Positions 1-9,647 are shown, counted from the stretch's first letter. The stretch: DNA of 32,572 nucleotides from an uncultured bacterium (GCA_938027655.1 CALJAP010000081.1:1-32572); one strand, 5' to 3'. The notes: generated from the sequence alone by a model not told the origin. Made by a program: numbers and translations.

Positions 1-291
1 GGCGAGTTGGTGTTATATCGTCCGGACGGCGAGCGTTTTGTGCCGTATGTGGAGTTACGCAGGCGTTTGGAGCAGGAGCGTTTGCGGGCGGAGCAGGCGC
101 AGTGGGCAGCGGAACAGGCACAGCGCGAGGCGGAACAGGAGAGGCTGAGGGCAGAACAGGCACAGCGCGAGGCAGAACAGGAGAGGCTAAGAGCAGAGCA
201 GGCACAGCGTGAGGCGGAGCTGGCTAGAAGACGCGCCGAACAGCTAGCGCAGCGCCTGCGCGAAATGGGGATAGATGCTGATGGGCAGTGA
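1..291 (+). CDS. Uma2-family protein, C-terminal part (5' truncated by window edge)
   Basis: The frame is open from base 1 and ends at a TGA at 289-291, so only the last ~96 codons are present. The visible start (GELVLYRPDGERFVPYVEL) resembles the segment after the nuclease-fold core of Uma2 (DUF820) proteins. It is followed by a long Glu/Arg/Ala/Gln-rich coiled coil built from the heptads ERLRAEQ and AQREAEQ, and then the characteristic ending LAQRLREMGID. Uma2 proteins have a PD-(D/E)XK-like fold and are usually present in many copies in genomes rich in them; their function is poorly known. The catalytic part lies outside the window, so activity cannot be judged. The gene converges on the amidohydrolase, with 7 bp between the two stop codons. 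Confidence 0.7.
   Translation, partial: GELVLYRPDGERFVPYVELRRRLEQERLRAEQAQWAAEQAQREAEQERLRAEQAQREAEQERLRAEQAQREAELARRRAEQLAQRLREMGIDADGQ
119..223 (+). repeat. 42-bp tandem repeat encoding coiled-coil heptads
   Basis: Units beginning CACAGCGCGAGG start at 119, 161 and 203, an exact 42-bp period. The third copy decays after about 21 bp, and a degenerate half-unit lies just upstream at 98-118. Each unit encodes two heptads, so the repeat is in phase with the coiled coil of the Uma2-family protein and probably expands or contracts by slippage without breaking the frame. Confidence 0.75.
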
Positions 292-298
292 GGACAGG

Positions 299-1915
299 TT
301 ACGCCTCCTGGCGTTTGAGCACTCTGCCCGCCAGCACCCCGGTGGGAACCCCCTGTTGCAGGGCAATCTTGCCGGATACCACGACATACTCAATACCCAG
401 AGGCAGCTGATGAGGTTCCTCAAAGGTAGCACGGTCCTGTACGGTTAGCGGGTTGAATATCGTAATGTCCGCTATCGCCCCCTCGCACAGTATCCCTCTG
501 TCACGCAAGCCAAGCCTCTGCGCAGGCAAGCCGGTCATCTTGTGTACCGCTTCGGGCAGAGAGAGCAGACGCAGTTCGCGCACATATCTTCCCAGCACGC
601 GCGGAAAAGTTCCGTAGTTGCGCGGGTGCACGCGGTCTACCGACATCTTGCCCAGCGGCGCGGTGGCGATGGCGTCAGAGCCGATCATCGTAAGGGGATA
701 GCGCAGAACCGTTTGCACGTCCTCTTCGCTCAGGGTGAATCGCACCGCGCTGACGAAGGTATGTTCCTCCACCAGAATATCCAGCACGCAGTCCAGCGGA
801 TGACATTCCCGCTCGTGGGCGATGTGCAGGATGCTCTTGCCCTGCAGGTCGCGGTTGTTTCGCGCCACCGCGATGACCACACGCTGCCAGTGCGCCGGCT
901 CGGTCCAATCAGGATGTAACGCCAGAATCTCCGCCTTTATCTGCTCGCGAAGAGTGGGGTTTGTCAGGCGGTCTACGATGGCATCGGGCCCACCTTCGGT
1001 TGCCCAATCGGGAAGGATGCCCGTGAGCAAGGAGGTAAGGTAAGCATCGTATGGATACTGATCCAGCATCACGTCCAGCCCCTTCGTGCGTGCCTCTTCT
1101 ACCATCTGCACAGTCCGATGCACCAGCCCCCAGTTACGCACACCGTCCGCCTTGTGGTGCGACAGTTGAACCCGGATGCCTGCCTCTTCGCCGATGCGCA
1201 ACGCTTCCTGAACCGCCTCTACCAGATGGTCTGCCTCATCGCGCAGGTGAGTGGAGTAGAACAACCCATGCTTCGCTGCCACCTTCGCCAGTTCGATAAT
1301 TTCCTCTGTTCGCGCGTAGGAGCCGGGCGCGTATTCCAGCCCTGTGGAGAACCCCCACACCCCGTCTTCTGCCGCTTGCTCAATCAGCTCCTGCATTCTG
1401 CCCAGTTCTGGTGGGGCGGGGGAACGGCGTTCCATTCCCATCACGCGCTTGCGCAGCGTGCCATGTGCTACCTGCGGAACGATATGGGTGGCGGTGCCTC
1501 GTTCGCCGACCAGTTCGTAGAAGAGCGCCAGTCTGCCTTCCCAGGTGACTCGGATGCCGTAAGGAGCCAGCCAGCGACGCTCGTAGGCGAAAATCGGTTC
1601 GTCTGTAATCAGCCCCATCGCGATACCGCAGTTGCCCACCACCTGCGTGGTAATGCCCTGTGCCAGCGCAGAGGTTTGTTGGGGATTGTACAACAGGCTG
1701 ATGTCGGAATGGGTGTGGATGTCGATAAATCCGGGCGCAACGCACAAGCCTGCAGCCTCGATAACGCAAGGGGCGTGTGCTGCACGCAGGTCGCCAACCA
1801 AGGCGATGTGTTCGCCACGAATGCCCACGTCGGCGACGAACGGTTCGCCGCCCGTGCCGTCCACTACCGTACCACCGCGCAATATCAGGTCAAAGCAGAG
1901 CGCGTCTTCGCCCAC
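299..1915 (-). CDS. D-aminoacylase / N-acyl-D-amino-acid deacylase family amidohydrolase
   Basis: A 538-residue amidohydrolase, the usual length for the D-aminoacylase family, which removes the acyl group from N-acyl-D-amino acids; some relatives act on dihydropyrimidine-like rings. The N-terminal beta-domain (LILRGGTVVDGTG, ~10-22) leads into PGFIDIHTHSD (61-71) with the metal-binding HxH at 67/69. The GNCG cysteine at 96 matches the metal-ligand cysteine of the Alcaligenes enzyme. STHLRDE (His 223), SHHK (His 253/254) and MIGSDA (catalytic Asp) follow in order. The start is a GTG with AGGCGG about 7 nt upstream. It is divergent from the nitroreductase gene across ~134 bp; a TACAAT box lies in that gap on this strand but has no good -35. 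The exact acyl-amino-acid substrate cannot be read from sequence. Confidence 0.85.
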   Translation of the reverse strand: MGEDALCFDLILRGGTVVDGTGGEPFVADVGIRGEHIALVGDLRAAHAPCVIEAAGLCVAPGFIDIHTHSDISLLYNPQQTSALAQGITTQVVGNCGIAMGLITDEPIFAYERRWLAPYGIRVTWEGRLALFYELVGERGTATHIVPQVAHGTLRKRVMGMERRSPAPPELGRMQELIEQAAEDGVWGFSTGLEYAPGSYARTEEIIELAKVAAKHGLFYSTHLRDEADHLVEAVQEALRIGEEAGIRVQLSHHKADGVRNWGLVHRTVQMVEEARTKGLDVMLDQYPYDAYLTSLLTGILPDWATEGGPDAIVDRLTNPTLREQIKAEILALHPDWTEPAHWQRVVIAVARNNRDLQGKSILHIAHERECHPLDCVLDILVEEHTFVSAVRFTLSEEDVQTVLRYPLTMIGSDAIATAPLGKMSVDRVHPRNYGTFPRVLGRYVRELRLLSLPEAVHKMTGLPAQRLGLRDRGILCEGAIADITIFNPLTVQDRATFEEPHQLPLGIEYVVVSGKIALQQGVPTGVLAGRVLKRQEA

Positions 1916-2049
1916 GGTGTCACCGCCTGAGAGTCATGCTTGCCCCCTATTGTACCCTGCAGAAGGTGTTGTTTGTTGTGGTGGCGAAAAAACAGCATAC
2001 TCTTGCCTTCCCCGCACGCGGGGAAGAGCGACTGGAGGTGTCTGCCGAG

Positions 2050-2553
2050 ATGGATGCAAGGCTGTCTTTTATCTTTGCACGAAGGAGCATTCGCCATTAC
2101 ACTTCGGAAGCGATCAGCGATTCTGACGTGCGGGCGCTGCTGGATGCGGCGATGGCGGCGCCGTCCGCTCGCAACACCAGACCCTGGCACTTCGTGGTGG
2201 TACGTGATCGCGAACAGCTGCGTCGTCTGGCGAGCATCCACCTGAACGCGAATATGCTGGAGGGAGCCGCGCTGGGTATTGCGGTATGCGGAGAACCACG
2301 CGAGTCCGAGTACTGGGTTCAAGACACCAGCGCAGCCACCGAAAACATCCTGCTAGCGGCAACTGCACTGGGGCTGGGGGCGGTATGGGTTGGCGTGCAT
2401 CCCAAGGCTGAGCGCGAGCAACGGGTGCGGGAGATTCTAGGACTACCCGAGTATATCACCCCGCTGTGCTTAGTTGCCGTCGGACACCCGGCGGAGCAGA
2501 AGCCGGCACGCACGCAGTACGACGCCTCGCGAGTACACTACGAGCGATGGTAG
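2050..2553 (+). CDS. Nitroreductase-family FMN oxidoreductase
   Basis: A short (167 aa) nitroreductase-fold protein that would bind FMN and reduce nitro, quinone or similar substrates with NAD(P)H as a dimer. The FMN phosphate-binding RRSIRHY (11-17), the PSARNTRPWHF segment (38-48) and the C-terminal GLGAVWVG (108-115) are all present. The ATG at 2050 is chosen because GGAGGTG sits 9 nt upstream at 2034-2040. The frame runs open further upstream but would overlap the divergent amidohydrolase and adds no family sequence. It lies 93 bp before secDF, which has its own promoter, so the two are probably separate transcripts. The physiological substrate is unknown. Confidence 0.85.
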   Translation: MDARLSFIFARRSIRHYTSEAISDSDVRALLDAAMAAPSARNTRPWHFVVVRDREQLRRLASIHLNANMLEGAALGIAVCGEPRESEYWVQDTSAATENILLAATALGLGAVWVGVHPKAEREQRVREILGLPEYITPLCLVAVGHPAEQKPARTQYDASRVHYERW

Positions 2554-2571
2554 CTACCCGACGGGCAACGC

Positions 2572-2600
2572 TTGACGCTCCCCCTGTGATTTTGTATAAT
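2572..2600 (+). promoter_or_regulatory. Sigma-70-type promoter of secDF
   Basis: TTGACG (2572-2577), a 17-bp spacer and a consensus TATAAT (2595-2600). Transcription would start near 2607 and leave a ~40-nt leader containing the GGAGGT Shine-Dalgarno at 2633-2638. This is the best plus-strand promoter seen in the window. Confidence 0.8.
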
Positions 2601-2646
2601 TCCGGTAGGTTCGTTGTATTCTTGAGTAATCTGGAGGTTTTCTGCT

Positions 2647-5088
2647 TTGGACACGAATACCCGCTGGTGGATCGTGATAATACTGGTCACGCTGGTATCA
2701 GCCTGGGTGGTCATCGTTCAACCGTTGACAACAGGCAAAGGCAAGGAACCCTTCAAGCTGGGATTGGACCTCAAAGGCGGCGTGCGTGTGGTGTTACGCG
2801 CGCAGACCGAGAAGCTTTCCCCGGAAAAGCAGCGCGAGTGGAAGCCCGAAAATATGGCTTCCGTCGTGGACATTGTGGAACGGCGTGTGAACCGCCTCGG
2901 CGTCACCGAGTCTGTAGTCGCACGGCAGGGGCTCGACCGTATTCTGGTGGAACTGCCGGGCGTCGTGGACGAGAAGGAGGCGTTAAGGCTTATCCAGACC
3001 ACCGCCCAGCTGGAGTTCTGGTACCTGCCGTCGGTGCAGAACGAGCGCAACCCGATGGCACGCTACCGGATAGAGTCGCGCACAGAGGGCTCGCGAGAGA
3101 TTAACACCGTTTATGACACGGTACAGCAGAAAGAGGTGGATATCGTCGAGTTCCTGCAGGACCAGAAGCTGCGTGCCCAGGAGATGGGCGAACAGAACCC
3201 GGTGGTCACCGGCGCGGAACTGAAGCCTGTCTGCAAACTGGTGCATGACCCGATGGGCAGACCGCAAGTCTCGTTCGAGTTCAACGCAGAGGGCGCACGC
3301 CGTTTCGGTGACTTCACCCGCAAGCATGTGGGCGAGATACTGGCCATCGTGTTGGACAACCGCATTATCTCCGCTCCTCGTATCAACGAGCCCATTCTAG
3401 GCGGAAAAGGCGTCATCGAGGGCAATTTCAGTGCGGTGGAGGCAGCGGAACTGGCAACCCTGTTGAACTCCGGTGCTTTGCCTGTGCCTTTGGAGATTAT
3501 TCAGATGGCTAAGGTCGGCGCGACGCTCGGCAAGGAGTCCGTCCGACAGAGCCTGTGGGCAGGAGTTGTGGGCTTAGGGCTGGTGCTGCTGTTCATGATT
3601 GGTTACTACCTTCTGCCCGGTGTTCTAGCATCATTGGCACTGGGGCTGTACACGCTCTACTCGCTGGCAGCGTACAAAATGCTGGGTGTGGTGTTCACCG
3701 TGCCGGGCATCGCTGGCTTCATCCTGTCTATCGGCATGGCGGTGGATGCGAACATCCTCATCTTTGAGCGCATGAAGGAAGAGCTTCGCTCGGGCAAGAC
3801 TCTGAAAGCGGCGATAGACGACGGCTTCAAGCGCGCCTTCACCGCCATCTTTGACTCGAACGTGTGTACCATTATCACCAGCGTTATCCTGTTTGCGCTG
3901 GGTACGGGCGCGGTCAAGGGCTTCGCATTGATGCTGATGATCGGTGTCGCTATCAGCATGTTCACCGCGATTACTGTGACGCGCACCATGCTGTGGACGC
4001 TGGTCACTCTGGGCATTGGCAATAACCCGCGCCTGTTCGGACTGGGCAGGCAGTGGACGGTTCACTATGACATCGTGGGGAAGAAGAACCTGTGGTTCGC
4101 GATAAGCGGAGCCTTCATCGCAATAGGCATTATCGCGTGGGTGGTAGGTGGACTGAAGCTTGGGGTGGATTTCGCGGGCGGTTCCGAGCTGCAGCTGCAG
4201 TTTAACAAGCCCGTTACCGCCCAGCAGGTGCAAAGCGCACTGGCGCAGGGTGGTTTCCGCGACGCGAAGGCGGTGGTCGGTGAGGGCAACCTCGTGTTCA
4301 TCCGCACGCGCGAAATCAGCGCAGAGGAGAAAGAAGCCATCAAGCGTGCCCTTGCCGGTTTGGGTACGCCGGTGGAGCAAAGCTTCACGCAGGTCGGTGG
4401 CATCGTCAGCAAGGAGCAGACTCGCAACGCGGTGGTAGCCATCGTGCTGTCGGAGGCGTTGATTCTGTTATACCTGGCGGTGCGCTTCGCCATTGGCGGT
4501 ATTCGCGAAGGTTTCAAGTTCGGTGTGGCGGCGGTGATCGCGCTGGTGCACGACGTGCTGGTGCTGGTAGGAACCTTTGCCATTATGGGCAAACTGCGCG
4601 GATGGGAGGTAGATGCGCTGTTCGTCACTGCGATGCTCACGCTCATCGGTTTCTCGGTGCACGATACCATCGTGGTGTTCGACCGCATCCGCGAGAACCT
4701 GCGCAACCGCACTCGCGACGAGACCTTCCACGACATCGCCAACAAGAGTATCTTGCAGACCTTCGCCCGCTCCATCAACACCTCGTTGACGGTTGTTCTT
4801 ACCCTGGTGGCGTTGCTGGTGCTGGGCAGCCCGGTGGTCAGACTGTTCACCATCGCTTTGCTGGTGGGTATCATCACCGGTACCTACTCTTCTATCTTCA
4901 ACGCCAGCCCGGTTGTGGCGTGGTGGGAGGAGGTTGCGGAGCGACGTGGGGCGCGTCCGGCGATGCCGCGCGTAGCGCCTGCACAGCCTTCGGAGGCAAC
5001 GGTGAGGCGAGATGGTGCGCCGGAGGCGGGTGCTGTTCCTGCTACGACAAGCAGCAAATCGCGTCCCAAGCGTCGCCGCAGGGCGTAA
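2647..5088 (+). CDS. secDF: SecDF fusion, proton-driven Sec translocon accessory protein
   Basis: An 813-residue protein joining SecD (about 1-460) to SecF (about 470-780). It uses the proton-motive force to help pull secreted proteins out of SecYEG. SecD shows an N-terminal membrane segment (7-27), the P1 signature LGLDLKGG (38-45) and the TM4 motif SIGMAVDANILIFERMKEEL with its conserved proton-relay Asp and Arg. SecF shows LGVDFAGGSEL (~505) and the equivalent FSVHDTIVVFDRIRENL (~670). A basic, low-complexity cytoplasmic tail (SKSRPKRRRRA) ends the protein. The start is TTG with GGAGGT 8 nt upstream; no better ATG exists before the first membrane segment. SecD and SecF are separate proteins in E. 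coli and fused in Bacillus and several other lineages. Confidence 0.95.
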   Translation: MDTNTRWWIVIILVTLVSAWVVIVQPLTTGKGKEPFKLGLDLKGGVRVVLRAQTEKLSPEKQREWKPENMASVVDIVERRVNRLGVTESVVARQGLDRILVELPGVVDEKEALRLIQTTAQLEFWYLPSVQNERNPMARYRIESRTEGSREINTVYDTVQQKEVDIVEFLQDQKLRAQEMGEQNPVVTGAELKPVCKLVHDPMGRPQVSFEFNAEGARRFGDFTRKHVGEILAIVLDNRIISAPRINEPILGGKGVIEGNFSAVEAAELATLLNSGALPVPLEIIQMAKVGATLGKESVRQSLWAGVVGLGLVLLFMIGYYLLPGVLASLALGLYTLYSLAAYKMLGVVFTVPGIAGFILSIGMAVDANILIFERMKEELRSGKTLKAAIDDGFKRAFTAIFDSNVCTIITSVILFALGTGAVKGFALMLMIGVAISMFTAITVTRTMLWTLVTLGIGNNPRLFGLGRQWTVHYDIVGKKNLWFAISGAFIAIGIIAWVVGGLKLGVDFAGGSELQLQFNKPVTAQQVQSALAQGGFRDAKAVVGEGNLVFIRTREISAEEKEAIKRALAGLGTPVEQSFTQVGGIVSKEQTRNAVVAIVLSEALILLYLAVRFAIGGIREGFKFGVAAVIALVHDVLVLVGTFAIMGKLRGWEVDALFVTAMLTLIGFSVHDTIVVFDRIRENLRNRTRDETFHDIANKSILQTFARSINTSLTVVLTLVALLVLGSPVVRLFTIALLVGIITGTYSSIFNASPVVAWWEEVAERRGARPAMPRVAPAQPSEATVRRDGAPEAGAVPATTSSKSRPKRRRRA

Positions 5089-5094
5089 ATTGCC

Positions 5095-5126
5095 AGGAGC
5101 GGGTGAACTTTTCGCCCGCTCCTTTT
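5095..5126 (+). terminator. Intrinsic terminator after secDF
   Basis: A 13-bp stem (5095-5107 with 5111-5123, one G-U pair) around the triloop CTT, running into TTTT. It begins 7 nt after the secDF stop and ends secDF transcription before recJ. Confidence 0.85.
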
Positions 5127-5150
5127 GATTCATAGCGTGGGGGTGCTTAG

Positions 5151-6893
5151 GTGATACAAAGTCTTTCTCGTCGTGTGCGCTGGGTTATTCAGCCGGGTCG
5201 CCCGGAAATCGTTGCCAGACTTCAGCGAGAAGTGGGCGTCAGTGAGATTCTGGCTCGTCTGCTGGTGAACCGCGGCATTACCGAACCGGAGCAGGCAGAG
5301 CGTTTCCTGAACCCCGATTGGGAACACCTGCCCGATGCTTCCTTGCTGCCCGATGCTCAGGTCGCGGTGCATCGCCTGTTGCAGGCGTTGGAACGCAAAG
5401 AAAAAATCCTCATTTACGGCGACTACGACGTGGACGGCGTGACCAGCGCGGCGCTGTGGTACCACATGCTGAGCAAGCTGCAAGCGAACGTGCAGGCGAA
5501 AGTGCCTCACCGCAAGCGCGATGGGTATGACATCCGTGTGCCGGTGGTGGACGAAGCGCATCGACAGGGAGTGTCGCTTATCCTCACCTGCGACTGCGGG
5601 ATTCAAGCGCACGATGTGGTGGAACGCGCTCGCGAGCTGGGGATAGATGTCATCATTACCGACCACCATGAGCCGGGTGAGCAGGTACCCCGCGCTCTGG
5701 CGGTGGTGAACCCGCATCTGCCTCACTCGCAGTATCCCTTTGCCAACCTGAGCGGGGTAGGGGTCAGTTATCGTTTGGGGGAGGCGCTGGTGCGGGCGAA
5801 GGGGTTCTCGCCCCAGAACTACCGCAATCACTTTCTGGACCTTGCCACGCTGGGCACGATCGCCGACGTGATGCCCCTGATGGAGGACAACCGCGTGTTC
5901 GCCTGGTACGGTCTACCGTCCATTCCGCGTTCGAAGCGACCGGGTGTTCAGGCACTGTTGTCGGTAGCGCGCGTGTCTGTCGATGCACCGTTAACCATGC
6001 GCCAGGTGCAATTTGCGCTGGCGCCGCGTATCAACGCGGTCGGCAGACTGGATGACGCGGCTGTTGCGCTGGAGCTGTTGACCACAGACGACCCGCAGCG
6101 CGCCCGGCAGCTGGCGTGGGAGCTGGAGGAGCATAACCGGCGCAGGCGCAGCGAGCAGCAGCGTATTCTGGAGCAGGCATTGCAGCAGGCGGCGCAGCGC
6201 GACCTCGCCCACGAGTGGGTGCTGGTACTGGCAGGTGAGGAGTGGGATAAAGGCGTCATCGGTATTGTGGCAAGTAAGGTGCTGGAGCAGTACCACCGCC
6301 CGACGGTGATGATTTCGGTGGATGCCGAGTGTGGGGTAGGGCGGGGCTCCGCGCGCAGTATTCGCCCATACGACATCTTTCGGGCGATTGAGGAGCGCCG
6401 CGAACTGTTCATCGAGTGTGGCGGGCACACACTGGCGGCAGGCTTTTCCATTCGGATGGAGCATTTCGAAGAACTGCGCGAGCACCTGAACCGTCTGGCG
6501 CATGAGTGGATGTCGCCCGATGACCTGTTGCCGCGGCTGGACATCGACGCGGATATCGAGCCGGCGGAGATAACCCCTACGCTGGTGGATGAGATAGCGC
6601 AGATGGAGCCGTTCGGGCACGGCAATCCCGAACCGATGTTCCTCAGCCGCGGTCTAACCATTCTGGACAAGCGGCGGGTAGGCGATGGTTCCCACTGGAA
6701 GCTGACGGTGCGCGGGGAGGCACTGCCTCCCACAGGTTGTATTGCCTTTGGTATGGGCGATTACGATGAGCGGTTCGAGGTGGGGGATGAGGTAGACATG
6801 GTGTACACTCCCCAGTGGAACGATTTCAACGGGCGGCGTGACGTGCAGCTTCAGGTGCACGACGTCCGACACAGTTCGGGTACAATAGAATAA
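5151..6893 (+). CDS. recJ: Single-strand-specific 5'-3' exonuclease RecJ
   Basis: A 580-residue RecJ of normal length, a DHH-superfamily 5'-3' ssDNA exonuclease used in recombination and mismatch or base-excision repair. The Mn-binding motifs appear in order: DYDVDG (91-96), CDCG (147-150) and DHH (171-173). The DHHA1 domain carries GGHTLAAGFSI near 423, and the C-terminal ~100 residues match the RecJ OB fold. The GTG start at 5151 follows a purine-rich GTGGGGGTG. The gene sits 24 bp beyond the secDF terminator and 34 bp before rel, so recJ, rel and dtd may be co-transcribed. A TACAAT box at the 3' end of recJ could give rel extra transcription but lacks a recognisable -35. Confidence 0.95.
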   Translation: MIQSLSRRVRWVIQPGRPEIVARLQREVGVSEILARLLVNRGITEPEQAERFLNPDWEHLPDASLLPDAQVAVHRLLQALERKEKILIYGDYDVDGVTSAALWYHMLSKLQANVQAKVPHRKRDGYDIRVPVVDEAHRQGVSLILTCDCGIQAHDVVERARELGIDVIITDHHEPGEQVPRALAVVNPHLPHSQYPFANLSGVGVSYRLGEALVRAKGFSPQNYRNHFLDLATLGTIADVMPLMEDNRVFAWYGLPSIPRSKRPGVQALLSVARVSVDAPLTMRQVQFALAPRINAVGRLDDAAVALELLTTDDPQRARQLAWELEEHNRRRRSEQQRILEQALQQAAQRDLAHEWVLVLAGEEWDKGVIGIVASKVLEQYHRPTVMISVDAECGVGRGSARSIRPYDIFRAIEERRELFIECGGHTLAAGFSIRMEHFEELREHLNRLAHEWMSPDDLLPRLDIDADIEPAEITPTLVDEIAQMEPFGHGNPEPMFLSRGLTILDKRRVGDGSHWKLTVRGEALPPTGCIAFGMGDYDERFEVGDEVDMVYTPQWNDFNGRRDVQLQVHDVRHSSGTIE

Positions 6894-6927
6894 CAGTAGC
6901 ATCGAGATTGCCCCGGTACCCACGACG

Positions 6928-9198
6928 ATGGCGCAGGTTAATCTGGAACATATCCTTCACGATAGCGGCACCGAACTGCCGGAAGAACTGCTCGCGCTTC
7001 TAGACAGGGTACGCGAGTACCTTCCCCAGGCAGAGACCACTACCATCGTGCGGGCGTACAGGGTGGCTGAGTACGTCCACCAGGGGGAGACTCGTGCTTC
7101 TGGCGAGCCGTACGTCACCCATCCTCTGGCAGTAGCAGGCATCCTCGCCGAGCTGGAGATGGATGTTCCCACCATCGCTGCAGGTCTGATGCACGATGTG
7201 ATTGAAGATGGTAAAGACGAGCAGGGCAACCCAAAGGTTACGCTAGAGGATATTCGTCGTCTGTTTGACGAGGAGATCGCTCTGTTGGTAGACGGGGTGA
7301 CCAAGCTGGCGAGCTATCTGGATATCGAGCGCGAACTGGAAGAGACCACCGACCACGAGAAGCGCAAACGCAAACGCGACGTGCTGCAGACGGCGGCGAA
7401 CCTGCGCAAGATTTTCGTCGCGATGTCGCGTGACCTGCGGGTGATGATTATCAAACTGGCAGACCGCTTGCATAACATGCGCACTCTGGACGCCCTCTCC
7501 CGCGAACGACAGATAAGAATCTCCACCGAGACCCTGCAAATCCTTGCGCCAATGGCACACCGGCTGGGTATCTGGCAGATAAAATGGCAGCTGGAAGACC
7601 TTGCGTTTAAGTACCTGGAGCCGGAGAAGTACGCGGAACTTGCCGCTCGCGTGCAAAGCACTCGCAAACAGCGCGAGGCGGATATTAACGAAGCCATCCG
7701 CATCCTCAAAGAGCGACTGGAGAAGGAAAAGATACGCGCCGAAGTGCATGGCAGGCCCAAACACCTGTACAGCATCTACCAGAAGATGCTGCGCGAGGAG
7801 ATAGACCTCGACCAGATTTACGACCTGCTGGCGATACGTGTTATCGTAGACACCGTTCCCGATTGCTACCACGCGCTGGGCGTTGTGCATGACCTCTGGC
7901 TACCCATTCCCAATCGCTTCGACGATTACATCGCCAAGCCCAAGCCGAACATGTACCAGTCGCTACACACGAAGGTCATCGGACCCCGCCAGCAACCTCT
8001 GGAGGTGCAGATACGCACCTGGCAGATGCACCGCACCGCCGACTTCGGCATCGCCGCGCACTGGCAGTACAAAGAGGGCGCGACCGCTCAGGACCGGTTT
8101 GAGGAGCGCATGCGGATGCTCCGCCAGCAGCTGTTTGAGTGGCAGGCGGATGGTAAGGACTCCTCCGAGTTCCTGCGCTCTGTGGTCAACGACCTGTTCA
8201 ACGACCAGGTTTTCGCGTTCACCCCGAAGGGGCAGGTTATCGACCTCGTGGCAGGCTCCACACCGGTGGACTTTGCGTATCGGGTGCATACCGACGTGGG
8301 AAACACCTGCGTCGGGGCGAAGGTGAACGGACGCATTGTGCCCCTGAACTACCAGCTCAAGAACGGTGATATTGTGGAGATTATCACCCGACCTAACGCC
8401 CACCCTAGCCGTGACTGGCTGAACTTTGTAAAGACCTCGCACGCCCGCAGTAAAATCAAACAGTACTTCCGCCGACAGGCGCACGCCGAAAACGTGGCAC
8501 GCGGCAGGGAGATATTGGAGCGGGAAGCGGAGCGTTTGGGAATGGAGCCCAAAGACCTGTTGCACGCCGACGCGCTGGAGGAGGTAGCCAGACAGCTGAA
8601 TCTGCCAAACGCAGAAGAGGTATACGCTGCCGTAGGCGATGGCCGCTACTCGGCGCAGGCAGTGCTGAACCGTCTCCTGCCCGAGATGCCCGCTCAACCC
8701 ACCCTGTTTCCCACTGGCAAGGTGATGGAGGGCGAGACCCGACTGACGGTGGACGGTATCGACAACGTGATGATTCGACGAGCAAAATGCTGTACCCCGC
8801 TGCCGGGTGATGAGGTAGTAGGCTACACCACCCGCGGGCGCGGCATGACCCTGCATCGTCGCGCCTGTAAGAACGTGCAGAGTTACCTCTTGAACGAACC
8901 GGAGCGTCTGGTGGCGGTGCAGTGGGATGCAAAGCCCGGCGCATACTACGCCACCTCCCTGCACATCGAAGCCGCAGACCGCACCGGCTTACTGTCGGAC
9001 ATCGCGAACGTGTTCGGCGAGGCGAAAACCAACATTACCTCCGTGCGCACTATCTCCCTGCCCAGCGGTGTGGCGCACATCGACCTGACAGTGGAGGTGC
9101 AGAACACCTCACAGCTGCGCAATCTGATAGACAGGGTGCGCCGAATCAGCGACGTGCTGGACATCCGTCGTACGGGCACGATGGGGGAGGCGGCGTGA
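6928..9198 (+). CDS. rel: Bifunctional (p)ppGpp synthetase/hydrolase Rel, with hybrid RFDD motif
   Basis: A 756-residue long RelA/SpoT homologue controlling the stringent response. The N-terminal HD hydrolase looks intact: R56, H65, H89-D90, E93-D94, D179 and N183, with a ~5-residue insertion after HDVIED. The synthetase domain (~250-385) has [13 protein letters not shown] and [12 protein letters not shown] ([11 protein letters not shown]), a Cys-containing helical/ZFD region ([21 protein letters not shown]) and a C-terminal ACT domain complete the usual layout. The charge-switch motif that separates bifunctional RxKD enzymes from synthetase-only ExDD RelA reads R330-F-D-D333, a mixture of the two. 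ATG at 6928. It overlaps dtd by one base (TGATG). Confidence 0.95.
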   Translation: MAQVNLEHILHDSGTELPEELLALLDRVREYLPQAETTTIVRAYRVAEYVHQGETRASGEPYVTHPLAVAGILAELEMDVPTIAAGLMHDVIEDGKDEQGNPKVTLEDIRRLFDEEIALLVDGVTKLASYLDIERELEETTDHEKRKRKRDVLQTAANLRKIFVAMSRDLRVMIIKLADRLHNMRTLDALSRERQIRISTETLQILAPMAHRLGIWQIKWQLEDLAFKYLEPEKYAELAARVQSTRKQREADINEAIRILKERLEKEKIRAEVHGRPKHLYSIYQKMLREEIDLDQIYDLLAIRVIVDTVPDCYHALGVVHDLWLPIPNRFDDYIAKPKPNMYQSLHTKVIGPRQQPLEVQIRTWQMHRTADFGIAAHWQYKEGATAQDRFEERMRMLRQQLFEWQADGKDSSEFLRSVVNDLFNDQVFAFTPKGQVIDLVAGSTPVDFAYRVHTDVGNTCVGAKVNGRIVPLNYQLKNGDIVEIITRPNAHPSRDWLNFVKTSHARSKIKQYFRRQAHAENVARGREILEREAERLGMEPKDLLHADALEEVARQLNLPNAEEVYAAVGDGRYSAQAVLNRLLPEMPAQPTLFPTGKVMEGETRLTVDGIDNVMIRRAKCCTPLPGDEVVGYTTRGRGMTLHRRACKNVQSYLLNEPERLVAVQWDAKPGAYYATSLHIEAADRTGLLSDIANVFGEAKTNITSVRTISLPSGVAHIDLTVEVQNTSQLRNLIDRVRRISDVLDIRRTGTMGEAA

Positions 9199-9647
9199 TG
9201 CGGGCGGTGCTGCAGCGGGTTTCTCGCGCCGAAGTGACCGTTGAAGGTAAGCAGGTGGCGGCTATCGGCAGGGGCTATCTGGTCTTGTTGGGTGTGACGC
9301 ACGGAGACGACGATTCGGATGCCCGCTATATCGCCGACAAAATCGCCTCCCTGCGCCTCTTTGAAGATGAGGCGGGCAAAATCAACCGGGGCATTACCGA
9401 CATCGATGGAGAAGTGCTTGTGGTGTCGCAGTTCACGCTGTATGCCGATTGCCGCAAAGGGCGTCGCCCCAGCTTTACCGATGCTGCACCACCAGAGGTA
9501 GCGGACAGGCTGTATCAGCGGGTGGCGGAGATGCTACGCGAGGCGGGCTTGCCTGTGCAAACAGGCGTTTTTGGGGCGCACATGCAGGTCGCGCTGGTCA
9601 ACGACGGGCCGGTGACTATCTTGCTGGATAGTCGGAAGGCGTTCTAA
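9198..9647 (+). CDS. dtd: D-aminoacyl-tRNA deacylase
   Basis: A 149-residue DTD, which hydrolyses D-aminoacyl-tRNAs and mischarged Gly-tRNA(Ala), acting as a chiral proofreader of translation. Both signature motifs are present: SQFTLYAD (77-84) and NDGPVT (135-140) with the Gly-cisPro pair at 137-138 that sets chirality. The start ATG overlaps the rel stop (TGATG), implying translational coupling; rel-dtd adjacency is common in bacteria. It ends 6 bp from the convergent DUF151 gene, with no hairpin terminator between them. Confidence 0.95.
   Translation: MRAVLQRVSRAEVTVEGKQVAAIGRGYLVLLGVTHGDDDSDARYIADKIASLRLFEDEAGKINRGITDIDGEVLVVSQFTLYADCRKGRRPSFTDAAPPEVADRLYQRVAEMLREAGLPVQTGVFGAHMQVALVNDGPVTILLDSRKAF

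Noticed and set aside
98-223. Direct repeats as a CRISPR array
   Set aside because: The repeats are contiguous, in reading frame, and have no spacers; they encode coiled-coil heptads.
1118-1930. 270-codon plus-strand open frame opposite the amidohydrolase
   Set aside because: It is an antisense shadow of a well-conserved enzyme gene: no motif, odd composition rich in His/Gln/Arg, and no Shine-Dalgarno.
1973-2001. Possible promoter for the nitroreductase (TTGTTG, 17 bp, CATACT)
   Set aside because: Both boxes are poor matches; not strong enough to list as a feature.
7963-8964. 333-codon minus-strand open frame inside rel
   Set aside because: It lies wholly antisense to the TGS and ACT regions of Rel; the translation shows no recognisable domain.
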